A stretch of 64,000 nt of DNA from assembly GCA_034433795.1 (NCBI GenBank), contig DAOUAE010000019.1:27011-91010 (forward strand). Direction: 5' to 3'. This stretch comes from DAOUAE01 sp034433795 (GTDB taxonomy: Bacteria > Chloroflexota > UBA6077 > FW602-bin22 > DAOUAE01). Under the pieces are notes generated by a model that had not been told where the DNA came from, did not search any database, and worked only from the letters and a program-made list of their open reading frames with translations. This document shows positions 41,022 through 52,633 of this stretch, piece after piece. The first letter of the stretch is position 1. Every line of letters begins with the position of its first letter. A program made the position numbers and the translations under genes.

Positions 41022-42310
41022 AGTTCGAGCCGATCATCACCCGCAACGTCGGGGTCCCCGACGCCTGGGAGATCGAGGTCTACCTGGCGCGGGGTGGCTA
41101 CCAGGCGGTGCGGAAGGCGCTGACCGAGTACACACCGGACCAGATCATCGAGATCGTCAGCCGGGCCAATCTGCGCGGCCGTGGCGGAGCGGGCTTCCCG
41201 ACCGGCCGCAAGTGGAGCCTGATCCCCAAAAACGCCCCCCAGACCTATCTGGTCTGCAACGCCGACGAGAGCGAGCCAGGCACCTTCAGCAACCACGATC
41301 TCCTCATCTGGGACCCCCATCTCCTCATCGAGGGGATGATCATCGGCGCCTACGCCATCCGGGCCACCACGGGCTTCATCTACCTGCGGGGCGAGTTCGG
41401 GCTGGCGGCCCGGCGCCTGGAGCGGGCTCTGGCCCAGGCCCGGGCGCACGGCTTCCTCGGACCCCGCATCCTGGGCACCGAGTACAGTCTGGAGATCTAC
41501 CTCTTCCGGGGGGCCGGCGCCTACATCTGCGGGGAGGAGACGGCCCTGCTCGAGTCCATCGAGGGGAATCGGCCCATGCCGCGCCCGCGTCCCCCCTATT
41601 ATCCGCCGGCCATCGGCCTCTACGGCAAACCGACGGCGGTCAACAACGTCGAGACCCTCTGCAACGTCCCGTTCATCGTGCTGAACGGCCCGGAGTGGTA
41701 TCTCTCCATCGGCAACCCGCCGAAGAACCCGGGGACCAAGGTCTTCAGCATCAGCGGCCTGGTGCGGCGACCGGGCAATTACGAGGCCCCGCTGGGGACG
41801 ACGCTGGGCGAACTCATCTTCGAGTACGCCGGGGGTCTGCACGAGGGTCGGCGCTTCAAGGCGGTGACGCCGGGCGGGACCTCGACCCCGCTGCTGACCG
41901 ACCAGCACCTGGACGTGAAGATGGACTACGACTCGCTCCCGGCGGTGGGAACCTACCTGGGGTCGACCGGGATGATCGTGATGGATGATACCGTCTGCAT
42001 CCCCTGTGCAGTCCACCGGATGTCCACCTTCTACCGCCACGAGTCGTGCGGCAAGTGCACGCCCTGTCGGGAGGGGACGGCCTGGATCGAGCAGATTCTC
42101 CGGCGCATCGTCACCGGCCGGGGCCGGCTGGCCGACCTCGACCTTTTGCTGGATATCTGCGATAACATGGGGGGACGGAAGACCGTCTGCGCCCTGGGCG
42201 ACTTCGCCACCTTCCCGGTGGTCAGCGCCCTCAAGTACTTCCGCGACGAGTTCGAATACCACATCCGGCACAACCGGTGTCCCACCGCCGGCGTCGCCGT
42301 GAGCCGCTAG
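41018..42310 (+). CDS. nuoF: NADH-quinone oxidoreductase subunit F
   Basis: A 430-residue 51-kDa-type subunit that oxidises NADH. RGRGGAGFPTGRKW binds NADH, YLVCNADESEPGTF and GAGAYICGEETALL bind FMN, and ESCGKCTPCREGT plus a later Cys hold cluster N3. ATG was chosen from the 4-bp overlap with nuoE, since longer versions would run through it. Confidence 0.96.
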   Translation: MKFEPIITRNVGVPDAWEIEVYLARGGYQAVRKALTEYTPDQIIEIVSRANLRGRGGAGFPTGRKWSLIPKNAPQTYLVCNADESEPGTFSNHDLLIWDPHLLIEGMIIGAYAIRATTGFIYLRGEFGLAARRLERALAQARAHGFLGPRILGTEYSLEIYLFRGAGAYICGEETALLESIEGNRPMPRPRPPYYPPAIGLYGKPTAVNNVETLCNVPFIVLNGPEWYLSIGNPPKNPGTKVFSISGLVRRPGNYEAPLGTTLGELIFEYAGGLHEGRRFKAVTPGGTSTPLLTDQHLDVKMDYDSLPAVGTYLGSTGMIVMDDTVCIPCAVHRMSTFYRHESCGKCTPCREGTAWIEQILRRIVTGRGRLADLDLLLDICDNMGGRKTVCALGDFATFPVVSALKYFRDEFEYHIRHNRCPTAGVAVSR

Positions 42311-42322
42311 CCGGGAGGAGGC

Positions 42323-44641
42323 ATGGAGCCACTGGTCACGGTCACCATCGACGGACGGACGGTCCAGGTCCCGAAGGGGACCCTGGTGGTCGAGGCGGCC
42401 CGGCAGGCGGGGATCGAGATCCCGGTCTTCTGTTACCACCCGAAGCTGAAGCCGGTCGGGGCCTGCCGGATGTGCTTTGTCCAGGTCGAGAAGATGCCGG
42501 GGCTGGTGACCGCCTGCACGACCACCGTCGCCGAGGGGATGGTGGTCTACACCACCACGCCGCCGGTGGTCAAGGCCCAGAACGCGGTCATCGAGTTCCT
42601 GCTCCTCAACCACCCGCTGGACTGCCCGGTCTGCGACCGCGGGGGGGAGTGTCCCCTCCAGGACAATACGTTCAAGTTCGGTCTGGCCGAAAGCCGCTAT
42701 ATCGAGCCCAAACGCCACTTCATCAAACCAGTGGCCCTGAGCCCCTATATCCTCCTCGACCGGGAGCGCTGCATCCTCTGCTACCGCTGCGTGCGCTTCC
42801 AGCGCGAGATCGCCGGCGATGAATCCCTCACGGTCCTGGACCGGGGCGACCACAGCGAGATCGGCCTGGCCCCGGGCCGGACCTTTGACTCGCCTTTCTC
42901 CGGCAACACCATCGAACTCTGCCCGGTCGGCGCTCTGACCTCGACCCTCTACCGCTTCCGGGCCCGTCCGTGGGACCTCAAGAGCGTGCCATCAGTTTGC
43001 ACGCAATGTGGTGTCGGCTGCAACATCCAGATCGATGTGCGGGCCAACACCATCCTGCGGCTGCTCAGCCGGGAGAACACCCCGGTGGACGATGGCTGGC
43101 TCTGCGACCGGGGCCGGTTCACCTACCGCTTCGTCCACGATCCGGCCCGGCTGACCCGGCCGCTCCGGCGGGTGAACGGGGCGTTGCAGCCGGTCTCCTG
43201 GCACGAGGCGCTGGAGACGGTGGCCGAGCGGATCCAGGCGATTGTGGCCGCGGCCGGCCCCCAGGCGGTGGGCGGCCTGGCCGCGCCGACCGCCACCAAC
43301 GAGGAGCTCTATCTCTTCCAGAAGGTCCTGCGGGCGGTGGTCGGGACCAATAATATCGACCACACCGTGCGGCCCCATCCGCCGGTGGCCCCGCTGGCCT
43401 ACGACGCGGTGACCGGTTCGATAGTCGGGCTGGAGCGGGCCCGGACGCTCGTGCTGGTCGACTGCGCCACCCGGAGCGAGCAGCCGGTCCTGCACCTCCG
43501 GCTGCGCAAGGCCGTCGCGAACGGCGCCCAGCTCGTGCTCATCCAGAGCGCCGAGCCGGACCTCTGGACCTTTCCCGACGAGCCGCCCCGGCGGCCGCTC
43601 TGGCTGCGGCCCCGACCGGGGACCGAGGCGGTGGTGGTGGCCGGCCTCGTCCACCTCATCCTGGCCCAGGGGCGGGAGAACCGGGAGTTCGTCGCCCAGC
43701 GAACCGAGGGGCTGGAGACTCTGCGGGCCTCGGCGGCGGCCTTCACGCCCGAGCGGGTCGAGGCTGAGACGGGGGTGCCGGCAGCGCTCCTCCGGCGGGC
43801 GGTGGATCTCCTGCTCGCGGCGCCGACAGCCGCCTTCCTCTACCGGCGGGACCTGCAGGGCCTGCCCAGCGACCGGCTGCTCCTGGCCGGGCTCTACGAC
43901 CTGGCGCTGCTGACCGGCAACCTGGGGCGGCCGGGCACGGGCCTCTACCCGCTGGTGCGCCACGCCAACAGCCAGGGGGCGCTGGATCTGGGGGTGCATC
44001 CCCGGCTCCTGCCGGGCCAGCGGCCGGTGACCGAGCGCGCCGGACGGGCCGCGCTCGAGGCCCTCTGGGGGACGCCGGTGCCGGCCGAGCCGGGGCTGAG
44101 CGGAGCCGACATGATCGAGGCGGCCCTCGCCGGACGGCTGAGGGCGCTCTATCTCCTGGGGCGCGACCCGCTGGCCGACCACCCCGACCCGGAGCGGGTG
44201 CGGCAGGCGCTGGCGCGGCTGGACCTCCTCATCGTCCAGGATATTCTCCCGAGCCCGGCGATGGAGATGGCCCATCTCGTCCTGCCGGGGCTCAGTTTCG
44301 CCGAGAAAGAGGGGACGCTGACCAGTCTGGAGCGACGGATCCAGCGGCTGCGCCCGGCGGTGGTCAACCAGACCGAGGCCCGGTCGGACTGGCGCATCCT
44401 GCAGGATGTGGCCAATCGTCTTGGCGGCCTCTTTCTGTACGCCGGTCCCGACGAGGTCTTCGCCGAGATCGCCCGGGCGGTGCCGTTCTACGCCGGGCTG
44501 ACCTATGAGGCGCTGGGTGACAAGGGGCTCCAGTGGCCGGCGACGGTGCAGCAGGACGGGGCCGGGGTCGACCTCTACGCCGATGGCGAGCGCCGGTGGG
44601 CGCTGCTGCCGCTAGAGACCGAGCCGAAGGTGGTGCGATGA
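42323..44641 (+). CDS. nuoG: NADH-quinone oxidoreductase subunit G
   Basis: A 772-residue subunit with most of the iron-sulfur chain. The N-terminal [2Fe-2S] domain has CYHPKLKPVGACRMC, HPLDCPVCDRGGECPLQD gives the His-Cys cluster region, CILCYRCVRF begins the next, and CTQCGVGC with a later Cys in WLCDRGRF gives the off-path N7-type cluster. The rest is a molybdopterin-oxidoreductase-like domain without cofactor function in complex I. Presence of all N7 ligands is noteworthy, as many lineages lost them. Confidence 0.95.
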   Translation: MEPLVTVTIDGRTVQVPKGTLVVEAARQAGIEIPVFCYHPKLKPVGACRMCFVQVEKMPGLVTACTTTVAEGMVVYTTTPPVVKAQNAVIEFLLLNHPLDCPVCDRGGECPLQDNTFKFGLAESRYIEPKRHFIKPVALSPYILLDRERCILCYRCVRFQREIAGDESLTVLDRGDHSEIGLAPGRTFDSPFSGNTIELCPVGALTSTLYRFRARPWDLKSVPSVCTQCGVGCNIQIDVRANTILRLLSRENTPVDDGWLCDRGRFTYRFVHDPARLTRPLRRVNGALQPVSWHEALETVAERIQAIVAAAGPQAVGGLAAPTATNEELYLFQKVLRAVVGTNNIDHTVRPHPPVAPLAYDAVTGSIVGLERARTLVLVDCATRSEQPVLHLRLRKAVANGAQLVLIQSAEPDLWTFPDEPPRRPLWLRPRPGTEAVVVAGLVHLILAQGRENREFVAQRTEGLETLRASAAAFTPERVEAETGVPAALLRRAVDLLLAAPTAAFLYRRDLQGLPSDRLLLAGLYDLALLTGNLGRPGTGLYPLVRHANSQGALDLGVHPRLLPGQRPVTERAGRAALEALWGTPVPAEPGLSGADMIEAALAGRLRALYLLGRDPLADHPDPERVRQALARLDLLIVQDILPSPAMEMAHLVLPGLSFAEKEGTLTSLERRIQRLRPAVVNQTEARSDWRILQDVANRLGGLFLYAGPDEVFAEIARAVPFYAGLTYEALGDKGLQWPATVQQDGAGVDLYADGERRWALLPLETEPKVVR

Positions 44642-45630
44642 CGCTGGAGAGCCTCGTCCTGACGCTCGTCAAGAGCCTTATTCTCATGTTCGCCCTGCTC
44701 ACCGGCTTCGCCTACCTGACGCTCTTCGAGCGCAAGGTAGTGGGGCGGATTCAGGTCCGCCTGGGGCCCAATCGGGTCGGGCCCTTTGGGCTGCTGCAGC
44801 CGCTGGCCGATGGGGTGAAGCTGCTGCTCAAAGAGGATATCGTCCCGGCCGGGGCGGATAAGATCGTTTTCTTCCTGGCCCCGCTCATCTCGGTGGTGGT
44901 CGCCCTGATGGGGTTCGCGGTCATTCCGGTCGGTCCGACCGTCTCGCTCTTCGGCCAGACCGTTCCGCTGTACCTCACCGACCTGAACATCGGGGTGGTC
45001 TATCTGCTGGCGGTGGGCTCGCTCGGGGTCTACGGGATCGTCCTGGCCGGCTGGTCGTCGAACAACAAGTACGCGCTTCTCGGCGGGGTCCGGTCGGCGG
45101 CCCAGATGATCAGTTACGAGCTGGCGCTGGGGCTGTCGCTTATGGGCGTGGTCATCATCACCGGCTCGCTCAGCCTGGTGGACATCGTCAACGCTCAGGA
45201 GCGCTACCCCTTCATTCTGGTCCAGCCGCTGGGCTTCCTGCTCTACCTTATCGCGGCCATCGCTGAGACCAACCGGGCGCCGTTCGATCTGCCCGAGGCC
45301 GAGACCGAGCTGGTGGCCGGCTACCACACCGAGTACAGCGGCCTCAAGTTCGCGATGTTCTATATGGCCGAGTACATCAACATGATCACGGTGGGGGCGG
45401 TGGCCTCGACGGTCTTTCTGGGCGGCTGGCGAGGCCCCTTCAACCTGCTCAACGGTCCGCACTGGCTGATCCTGAAGATCGCCGTCTTTATGTTCCTCTA
45501 CGTCTGGCTGCGGGCCTCGCTCCCGCGGATCCGTTACGACCGGCTGATGCGCCTGGGGTGGCTGGTGCTGCTGCCGCTGGGGCTGCTGAACGTGCTCCTG
45601 ACGGCCATCGGTGTCCTCATTCTGGGCTAG
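44638..45630 (+). CDS. nuoH: NADH-quinone oxidoreductase subunit H
   Basis: A 330-residue membrane subunit with about eight helices that contributes the quinone entry and the first proton path. FERKVVGRIQVRLGPNRVGP and AETNRAPFDLPEAETELVAG are diagnostic. The ATG overlaps the nuoG stop. Confidence 0.96.
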   Translation: MTLESLVLTLVKSLILMFALLTGFAYLTLFERKVVGRIQVRLGPNRVGPFGLLQPLADGVKLLLKEDIVPAGADKIVFFLAPLISVVVALMGFAVIPVGPTVSLFGQTVPLYLTDLNIGVVYLLAVGSLGVYGIVLAGWSSNNKYALLGGVRSAAQMISYELALGLSLMGVVIITGSLSLVDIVNAQERYPFILVQPLGFLLYLIAAIAETNRAPFDLPEAETELVAGYHTEYSGLKFAMFYMAEYINMITVGAVASTVFLGGWRGPFNLLNGPHWLILKIAVFMFLYVWLRASLPRIRYDRLMRLGWLVLLPLGLLNVLLTAIGVLILG

Positions 45631-45645
45631 GGAAAGGAGTCTGGC

Positions 45646-46119
45646 ATGGTCAGCGCACTCCTCAGCGATATCGGCGGACTGGCCAAAGGGCTGAAGACGA
45701 CGTTCCAGCACCTCTTCCGGCCGCCGGTGACGTTCCAGTACCCGGAGGTGAAACGGCCGATGTTCCCCCGCTTCCGGGGGCGGCACGTGCTCCGGCGCTA
45801 CGAGAACGGCCTGGAGCGCTGCATCGGCTGTGAGCTGTGCGCCGGGGTCTGCCCGGCCCAGGCGATCTATGTCGAGGCGGCCGAGAACACCGACGAGGAG
45901 CGCTACTCGCCGGGGGAGCGCTACGCCAAGCGCTACGAGATCAATATGCTGCGCTGCATCTTCTGCGGCTACTGCCAGGAGGTCTGTCCGACCGAGGCCA
46001 TCGTCCTGGGGCACGAGTACGAACTGGCCGACTACGACCAGGCCAGTTTCATCTACACCAAGGAGCGGCTGCTGGAGCCCTGGCCGCCGCAGGGGGCGCC
46101 GGCCGCGCCGGGGCGGTGA
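45646..46119 (+). CDS. nuoI: NADH-quinone oxidoreductase subunit I
   Basis: A 157-residue ferredoxin-like subunit with clusters N6a and N6b. Two [4Fe-4S] motifs are complete: CIGCELCAGVCP and CIFCGYCQEVCP. The N-terminal amphipathic helix anchors it to NuoH and NuoA. GGAAAGGAG precedes the ATG. Confidence 0.96.
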   Translation: MVSALLSDIGGLAKGLKTTFQHLFRPPVTFQYPEVKRPMFPRFRGRHVLRRYENGLERCIGCELCAGVCPAQAIYVEAAENTDEERYSPGERYAKRYEINMLRCIFCGYCQEVCPTEAIVLGHEYELADYDQASFIYTKERLLEPWPPQGAPAAPGR

Positions 46120-46122
46120 GCG

Positions 46123-46620
46123 ATGGAGACGGCCTTCTATCTGCTGGTGGCGGCGGTGGCCATCCTGAGCGCCGCCGGGGTGGTGATCGCCCGGATGGCG
46201 GTCCATAGCGCGCTCTTTCTGGTGGCCACGCTCTTCTGTCTCGCGGTCCTCTTCCTGACGCTGGGGGCCGAGTTCCTGGCGGCGGTGCAGGTGCTCATCT
46301 ACGCCGGGGCCATCATGGTCCTCTTCCTCTTTGTCATCACCCTCCTCAACCCCGGCCGAGAGGAGGGGCCGGAGCGGCTGCGCGGCCAGGGCGTGCTGGC
46401 GGCCATCCTGGGACTGGTGTTGCTGGTGGAGGGGGCGCTGGTGGCCCGGTTCGGCGGGCTCGTCAGCCTGCCGACGACGCCGCCCTCGCCGACCCTGGGG
46501 AACACCCAGCAGCTGGCGCTGGTGCTCTTCAGCGTCTACGCCCTGCCCTTCGAACTGGCCTCGGTGCTGCTGCTGGCGGCGATCGTCGGGGCGATCGTCC
46601 TGGCCCGTGGCCGTCTCTGA
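46123..46620 (+). CDS. nuoJ: NADH-quinone oxidoreductase subunit J
   Basis: A 165-residue membrane subunit with five helices. ALFLVATLFCLAVLFLTLGAEFLAAVQVLIYAGAI-type helices 2 and 3, including the bulge region with the YAGAIMVLFLF segment, are present. It starts 3 bp after nuoI. Confidence 0.94.
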   Translation: METAFYLLVAAVAILSAAGVVIARMAVHSALFLVATLFCLAVLFLTLGAEFLAAVQVLIYAGAIMVLFLFVITLLNPGREEGPERLRGQGVLAAILGLVLLVEGALVARFGGLVSLPTTPPSPTLGNTQQLALVLFSVYALPFELASVLLLAAIVGAIVLARGRL

Positions 46621-46632
46621 GAGGAGAGAACG

Positions 46633-46938
46633 ATGGTGGCGCCGCTCTCGTACTACCTGACGCTCAGCGCGGTTCTTTTCACCATCGGCGTGGTAGGGGT
46701 GCTGACCCGCAAGAACCCGCTGGTGGTGTTTATGTGCGTGGAGCTGATGCTCAATGCCGCCAATCTGGCCTTCGTCGCCTTCGGCCGCTACCAGAACAGC
46801 GTGGGCGGCCAGGCGCTGGCGCTGTTCATTATGACCATCGCGGCGGCTGAGGTGGCGGTGGGGCTGGCGATCATCGTCTCGCTCTTCCGGACCCGGGCCG
46901 CCATCGACGTGGACGAGGTCCGGATGCTGAAGGGCTGA
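46633..46938 (+). CDS. nuoK: NADH-quinone oxidoreductase subunit K
   Basis: A 101-residue subunit with three helices. MCVELMLNAANLAFVAF carries the conserved membrane Glu of the proton path, and IMTIAAAEVAVGLAIIV carries the second. Length is typical. GAGGAGAG precedes the ATG. Confidence 0.95.
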   Translation: MVAPLSYYLTLSAVLFTIGVVGVLTRKNPLVVFMCVELMLNAANLAFVAFGRYQNSVGGQALALFIMTIAAAEVAVGLAIIVSLFRTRAAIDVDEVRMLKG

Positions 46939-46956
46939 GAGGCGGGAGACGGGCTG

Positions 46957-48833
46957 ATGGTCGAGATCGTCTGGCTGGCTCTTCTCTTCCCGGCCCTGGG
47001 CTTCCTGGTGGGGGTGCTGGTTGGGCGCTGGCTGCCGCCGCGCCTCTACGGGGCCCTGGCGGTGGCCATGGTGGGCCTGGCCTTTCTGGTGGCCCTGGGC
47101 GTCTGGCTCGAGCTGCAGCGCCTGCCGGCCGGGGAGGCATCGCGCCAGGTGCAGTTGTGGACCTGGATCCTGAGCGGGGGGCTCCGGGTGCCGGTCGGCC
47201 TTCTGGTCGATCCCCTCTCGGGCGTGATGCTCCTGGTCGTCACCGGGGTGGGCTTTCTCATTCATCTGTATGCGCTGGGCTACATGGCGGGTGATGCCGG
47301 CTACCGGCGCTTCTTCGCCTACCTGAACCTCTTCGTCCTGGCGATGCTTCTCCTGGTGCTGGCCGATAGCTTCCTGCTGCTGATGGTCGGCTGGGGCGGG
47401 GTGGGCTTCTGCTCCTACGCGCTCATCGCCCACTGGTTCGAGCGGCCCGAAGCCGCTCAGGCCGGGGTCAAGGCCTTTGTGACCAACGCGGTGGGCGACG
47501 TGGGGCTGCTGCTGGCGGTGCTGCTTCTCTTCCGGACGTTCGGCCGGCTGGACTACGCCGGTCTCTTCAGCGCCGTTCAGCAGGGGCAGGGTCAGGCGGT
47601 GCTGCCCTGGGTGGCGCTGGCGCTGCTGGTGGCGGCCACCGCCAAATCGGCCCAGCTGCCACTCCATGTCTGGTTGCCGGACGCGATGGCCGGCCCGACG
47701 CCGGTCTCGGCGCTCATCCACGCGGCCACAATGGTGACCGCCGGCGTCTATCTCATCGCCCGGGCCCACCCTCTTTATGAGGCGGCGGGCGGCGTGCTGA
47801 CGCTGGTGGCGGTCATCGGGGCGGTCACCGCCTTCTTCGCCGCCACGCTGGGTCTGGTCCAGACGAACATCAAGCGGGTCCTGGCCTATTCGACGATCTC
47901 CCAGCTGGGGTATATGTTCCTGGGCGTTGGGGTCGGGGCCTTCGCCGCCGGGATCTTTCACCTGGTGACGCACGCCTTCTTCAAGGCGCTTCTGTTCCTG
48001 GCGGCCGGCGGGGTCATCCACGCCCTGCACGGGGAAGAGGATCTGCGCCGGATGGGCGGGCTGCGGACCCAGCTGCCGACCATGTACTGGACGTTCCTTA
48101 TCGGGGCGGCGGCCCTGGCGGGCCTCCCGCCGTTGAGCGGCTTTTTCAGCAAAGAGGAGATTCTCGCGGCGGCCTTCGTCAGCCCACGGGGCGGGCTGCT
48201 CCTCGGGCTGCTGGGGCTCCTCACCACCGCTCTGACCGGCCTCTACATTTTCCGGGCGGTCTTCCTGGCCTTCCACGGGACGGCGCGCGGCGAGGTGGCC
48301 CATCTCCACCGGCCGGGGAGGGTGATGACGGTCCCGGTGCTGGTCCTGGCGCTGCTCTCGGTGGTGGGCGGTGCCCTGGGGGGAGAGATAGGCGCGGCGC
48401 TGCATCCGGTCTTCAGCCGCTATGGGGGGCACCCGGTGGCGGAGACGGGTCTGGGTCCGGTGGCCCCGCTGGCGGTGCTTCTGGCCCTGGGGGGAGTGGC
48501 GGTGGCCTATATCTTCTACGTCCAGCAGCCGACCTGGCCGCTCACGCTGGCTGACCAGTGGCGGTGGCTCTACCGGCTGCTGCTGAACGGCTACTATGTG
48601 GACGCGCTGTACAGTGCGGTCCTGGCCCGGCCGGGCGCGGCCCTGGCCGCTTTCGTGGCCGGTCCGCTGGACCAGGGGCTGATCGACGGGATCGTCAACG
48701 GGGTGGCCCGGCTGGTGCGAGCGGCGGCTCAGGGGCTGAGCCGGCTGCAGACGGGCTACGTGCGGAACTACGCGCTGGCGGTTCTGGCTGGCGCGGTGGT
48801 GATCGTCGCCTACCTGCTGCGTGTGGGGGTGAG

Positions 48834-48837
<4 letters not shown>
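46957..48837 (+). CDS. nuoL: NADH-quinone oxidoreductase subunit L
   Basis: A 626-residue antiporter-like proton-pumping subunit with about 16 helices and the long lateral C-terminal helix. KSAQLPLHVWLPDAMAGPTP and ALIHAATMVTAGVYL are diagnostic, with membrane Lys and Glu residues in expected helices (VGWGGVGFCSYALI region). It overlaps nuoM by 4 bp. Confidence 0.96.
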
Positions 48838-50366
<1,529 letters not shown>

Positions 50367-50369
50367 CCG

Positions 50370-51815
50370 ATGCAGCCTGTTTTCACTCCGCCTGCAGTCG
50401 ACCTGGGGGGCCTCAGCCCGCTGGTGGTCATCACCCTGGCGGCGGTGGTGGTGACGCTGGCCGGGGCATTCGGGGCCGGCGGCCGGCTGGTGGCCCTGCT
50501 CAGCCTGGGTGGTCTGGGCGCGACCGCCCTGGCCACGCTCAGTCTGGCCGGTCAGAGCCGTCGTCTCTTCGGGGAGACGTTCGTCGTCGACCGCTTCTTC
50601 GTCTTCTTCGCCCTGACGGCGCTGGGCGTCACCGCCCTCACCGTGCTCGCCTCGCTGGACCGTCTGGCGGGAGGGTCCGAGGCGACGGCGGGCGACTACT
50701 ACGGGCTGCTCCTCTTCAGCACGGCCGGGGCGCTGGTCCTGGCCGGGGCGAACGATCTGCTGCTCGTGCTCCTGGGGCTTGAGCTCCTCTCGCTGGCGCT
50801 CTATGTCCTGGCCGGGTTCCGGCGGACGGCGCCCACCAGCCAGGAGGCGGCGATGAAGTACTTCCTGCTGGGGGCCTTCTCGCTGGGCTTTATGATCTAC
50901 GGCACGGCCCTGGTCTACGGGGCGACCGGGACAACTGCCTTCAGCGGGATCGCCAGCGCGGTGACCAGCCGGGGGCTGCTGACGGACCCGCTGCTCCTGG
51001 CCGGGCTGGGGCTGCTCGTCGTCGGGTTCGCTTTCAAGCTCTCGCTGGTCCCCTTCCATATGTGGACGCCCGATGTCTACGAGGGGGCGCCGACGGCCAT
51101 CGCCGGCTTTATGAGCGTGGGCACGAAGGTGGCGGTCTTCGCGGCCCTTCTGCGCTGGGTGGGGGCGGCGCTGCCGGGTGTCCGGGGCGACTGGACGGCG
51201 GTCCTGTGGGCCCTGGCCGTTCTCACCCTCATCGTCGGGAACGTTGCGGCGGTCGTTCAGACCAGTCTGAAACGGCTGCTGGCCTATTCGAGCATCGCCC
51301 AGGCCGGGTATATTCTCATTGCGGTTGTCGCCGGCCCGGCGGGTCAGGGAGCGGTGCTTTTCTATCTCCTGGCCTATGTGTTTATGAACCTGGGCGCCTT
51401 CGGCGCCCTGCTGGCGTTGGGACCGGCGGGAGAGGAGGCGCCGCACCTGGCCGATGTGGCCGGTCTGGCCCGGCGGTCACCGTGGGTGGGGGCGGTCCTG
51501 ACGCTCTCGCTCCTCTCGCTGGCGGGTATTCCGCCGACGGCGGGCTTCGTGGCCAAGCTGTACGTCTTCAGTGCGGCGGTCCAGGCCGGCTATCTGGACC
51601 TGGTGGCCCTGGGGGTGCTGACCAGCGCGGTGGCCGCCTTCTATTATCTGCGGGTGCTGGCGGCGCTGTACGCCGAGGGAGGCGAGCCGGCGCCGGTCCG
51701 GGTGCCGGCCAGTCTGGGAGTGGTTCTGGGGGTAACCGGGGTCCTCACGCTGGTGCTCGGGGTGGCGCCGGCCATCCAGTGGGCCGAGGGAACCCTGGCC
51801 CTGGCTCTCCCCTAG
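50370..51815 (+). CDS. nuoN: NADH-quinone oxidoreductase subunit N
   Basis: A 481-residue antiporter-like subunit with about 14 helices. LGLELLSLALYVLAGFRR, KYFLLGAFSLGFMIYG, FKLSLVPFHMWTPDVYEGAP and AYSSIAQAGYILIAVV are diagnostic. It begins 3 bp after nuoM and completes complex I. Confidence 0.96.
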   Translation: MQPVFTPPAVDLGGLSPLVVITLAAVVVTLAGAFGAGGRLVALLSLGGLGATALATLSLAGQSRRLFGETFVVDRFFVFFALTALGVTALTVLASLDRLAGGSEATAGDYYGLLLFSTAGALVLAGANDLLLVLLGLELLSLALYVLAGFRRTAPTSQEAAMKYFLLGAFSLGFMIYGTALVYGATGTTAFSGIASAVTSRGLLTDPLLLAGLGLLVVGFAFKLSLVPFHMWTPDVYEGAPTAIAGFMSVGTKVAVFAALLRWVGAALPGVRGDWTAVLWALAVLTLIVGNVAAVVQTSLKRLLAYSSIAQAGYILIAVVAGPAGQGAVLFYLLAYVFMNLGAFGALLALGPAGEEAPHLADVAGLARRSPWVGAVLTLSLLSLAGIPPTAGFVAKLYVFSAAVQAGYLDLVALGVLTSAVAAFYYLRVLAALYAEGGEPAPVRVPASLGVVLGVTGVLTLVLGVAPAIQWAEGTLALALP

Positions 51816-51827
51816 AAGGGATGCGCG

Positions 51828-52538
51828 GTGGCCCTGCTCATCCTGGGCGAGCGGGCGGCGGGGGCGCGGTACCTCTTCGGGGCGCTGATGGCCGGGGGCT
51901 ATCCCTTCTTCCACGTCGAGGCCGACCGCGCTTTGCCGACCCTGCCGACGGCCTTTGCGGGCTTCATTTTCAGCGACTATCCAGCCCACCTCCTGGGCGA
52001 GGAGGCGGCGGCGGCCATCGTCCGCCAGGTGGAGGCGGGAGCCGGGCTGCTGATGGTCGGTGGCTGGCTCTCCTTCGGCGGTCGGGGAGCCGGGTACAGC
52101 CGTTCGCCGGTGGGGAGCCTTCTCCCCGTTCTCTGCCAGGAGGACGATGACCGGGTCAACACGCCGGCCGGTCTGGTCCTGGAAGCCTGTCGGCCCGATC
52201 ACCCGATCCTGAGCGGTCTGCCGCTCGCCTCACCGCCGGTGGTCTGCGGCTACAATCGGGTGGCTGTGCGTCCCGGGGCCACCACGGTGCTGAACGGCCG
52301 GCCCCTGCTCTTCCGGTCCACAGGGCCGGCGTTGGGCGAGCCGGTGCCGCTCTTGGTGGTGGGCGAGGCTAGTCGGGGACGGGTGGCGGCCTTCGCCAGC
52401 GATCTGCTGCCCCACTGGTGTGGCGGGCTCGTCGACTGGGGGGAGGAGCGCCGCCGGCTGCCCACGGGAGCCGAAGTCGGTGCCGCCTATCTCCGGTTCG
52501 TTCGCCAGCTCGTCGCCTGGCTGCTCCGCCAGCTCTAG
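51828..52538 (+). CDS. Putative glutamine amidotransferase-like protein (DUF1355 type)
   Basis: A 236-residue protein resembling the class I glutamine-amidotransferase-fold family DUF1355. GLLMVGGWLSFGGRGAGYSRSP with SLLPVL, and GRVAAFASDLLPHWCGG, match that family. The nucleophile Cys-Gly pattern of true amidotransferases is not evident, so it may lack amidotransferase activity. GTG follows GAAGGGA, 12 bp after nuoN, so it is probably the last gene of the nuo transcript. A link to respiration is only positional. Confidence 0.75.
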   Translation: MALLILGERAAGARYLFGALMAGGYPFFHVEADRALPTLPTAFAGFIFSDYPAHLLGEEAAAAIVRQVEAGAGLLMVGGWLSFGGRGAGYSRSPVGSLLPVLCQEDDDRVNTPAGLVLEACRPDHPILSGLPLASPPVVCGYNRVAVRPGATTVLNGRPLLFRSTGPALGEPVPLLVVGEASRGRVAAFASDLLPHWCGGLVDWGEERRRLPTGAEVGAAYLRFVRQLVAWLLRQL

Positions 52539-52633
52539 GAAAAATTGGCCCCGTCTGACCCTTCAGAACGCCGGGAATGTGTCGATAATAAAGGGTGAAA
52601 GCCGAGAGTAGGACGAAGCCGGAGAGGCGCGGG
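52539..52633 (+). promoter_or_regulatory. Promoter candidate before the FliD-like gene
   Basis: TTCAGA and GATAAT (52584-52589) are spaced by 16 nt in an unusually AT-rich short gap. Transcription from here would start near 52595 and favours the ATG at 52634 over the GTG at 52595. Confidence 0.45.
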
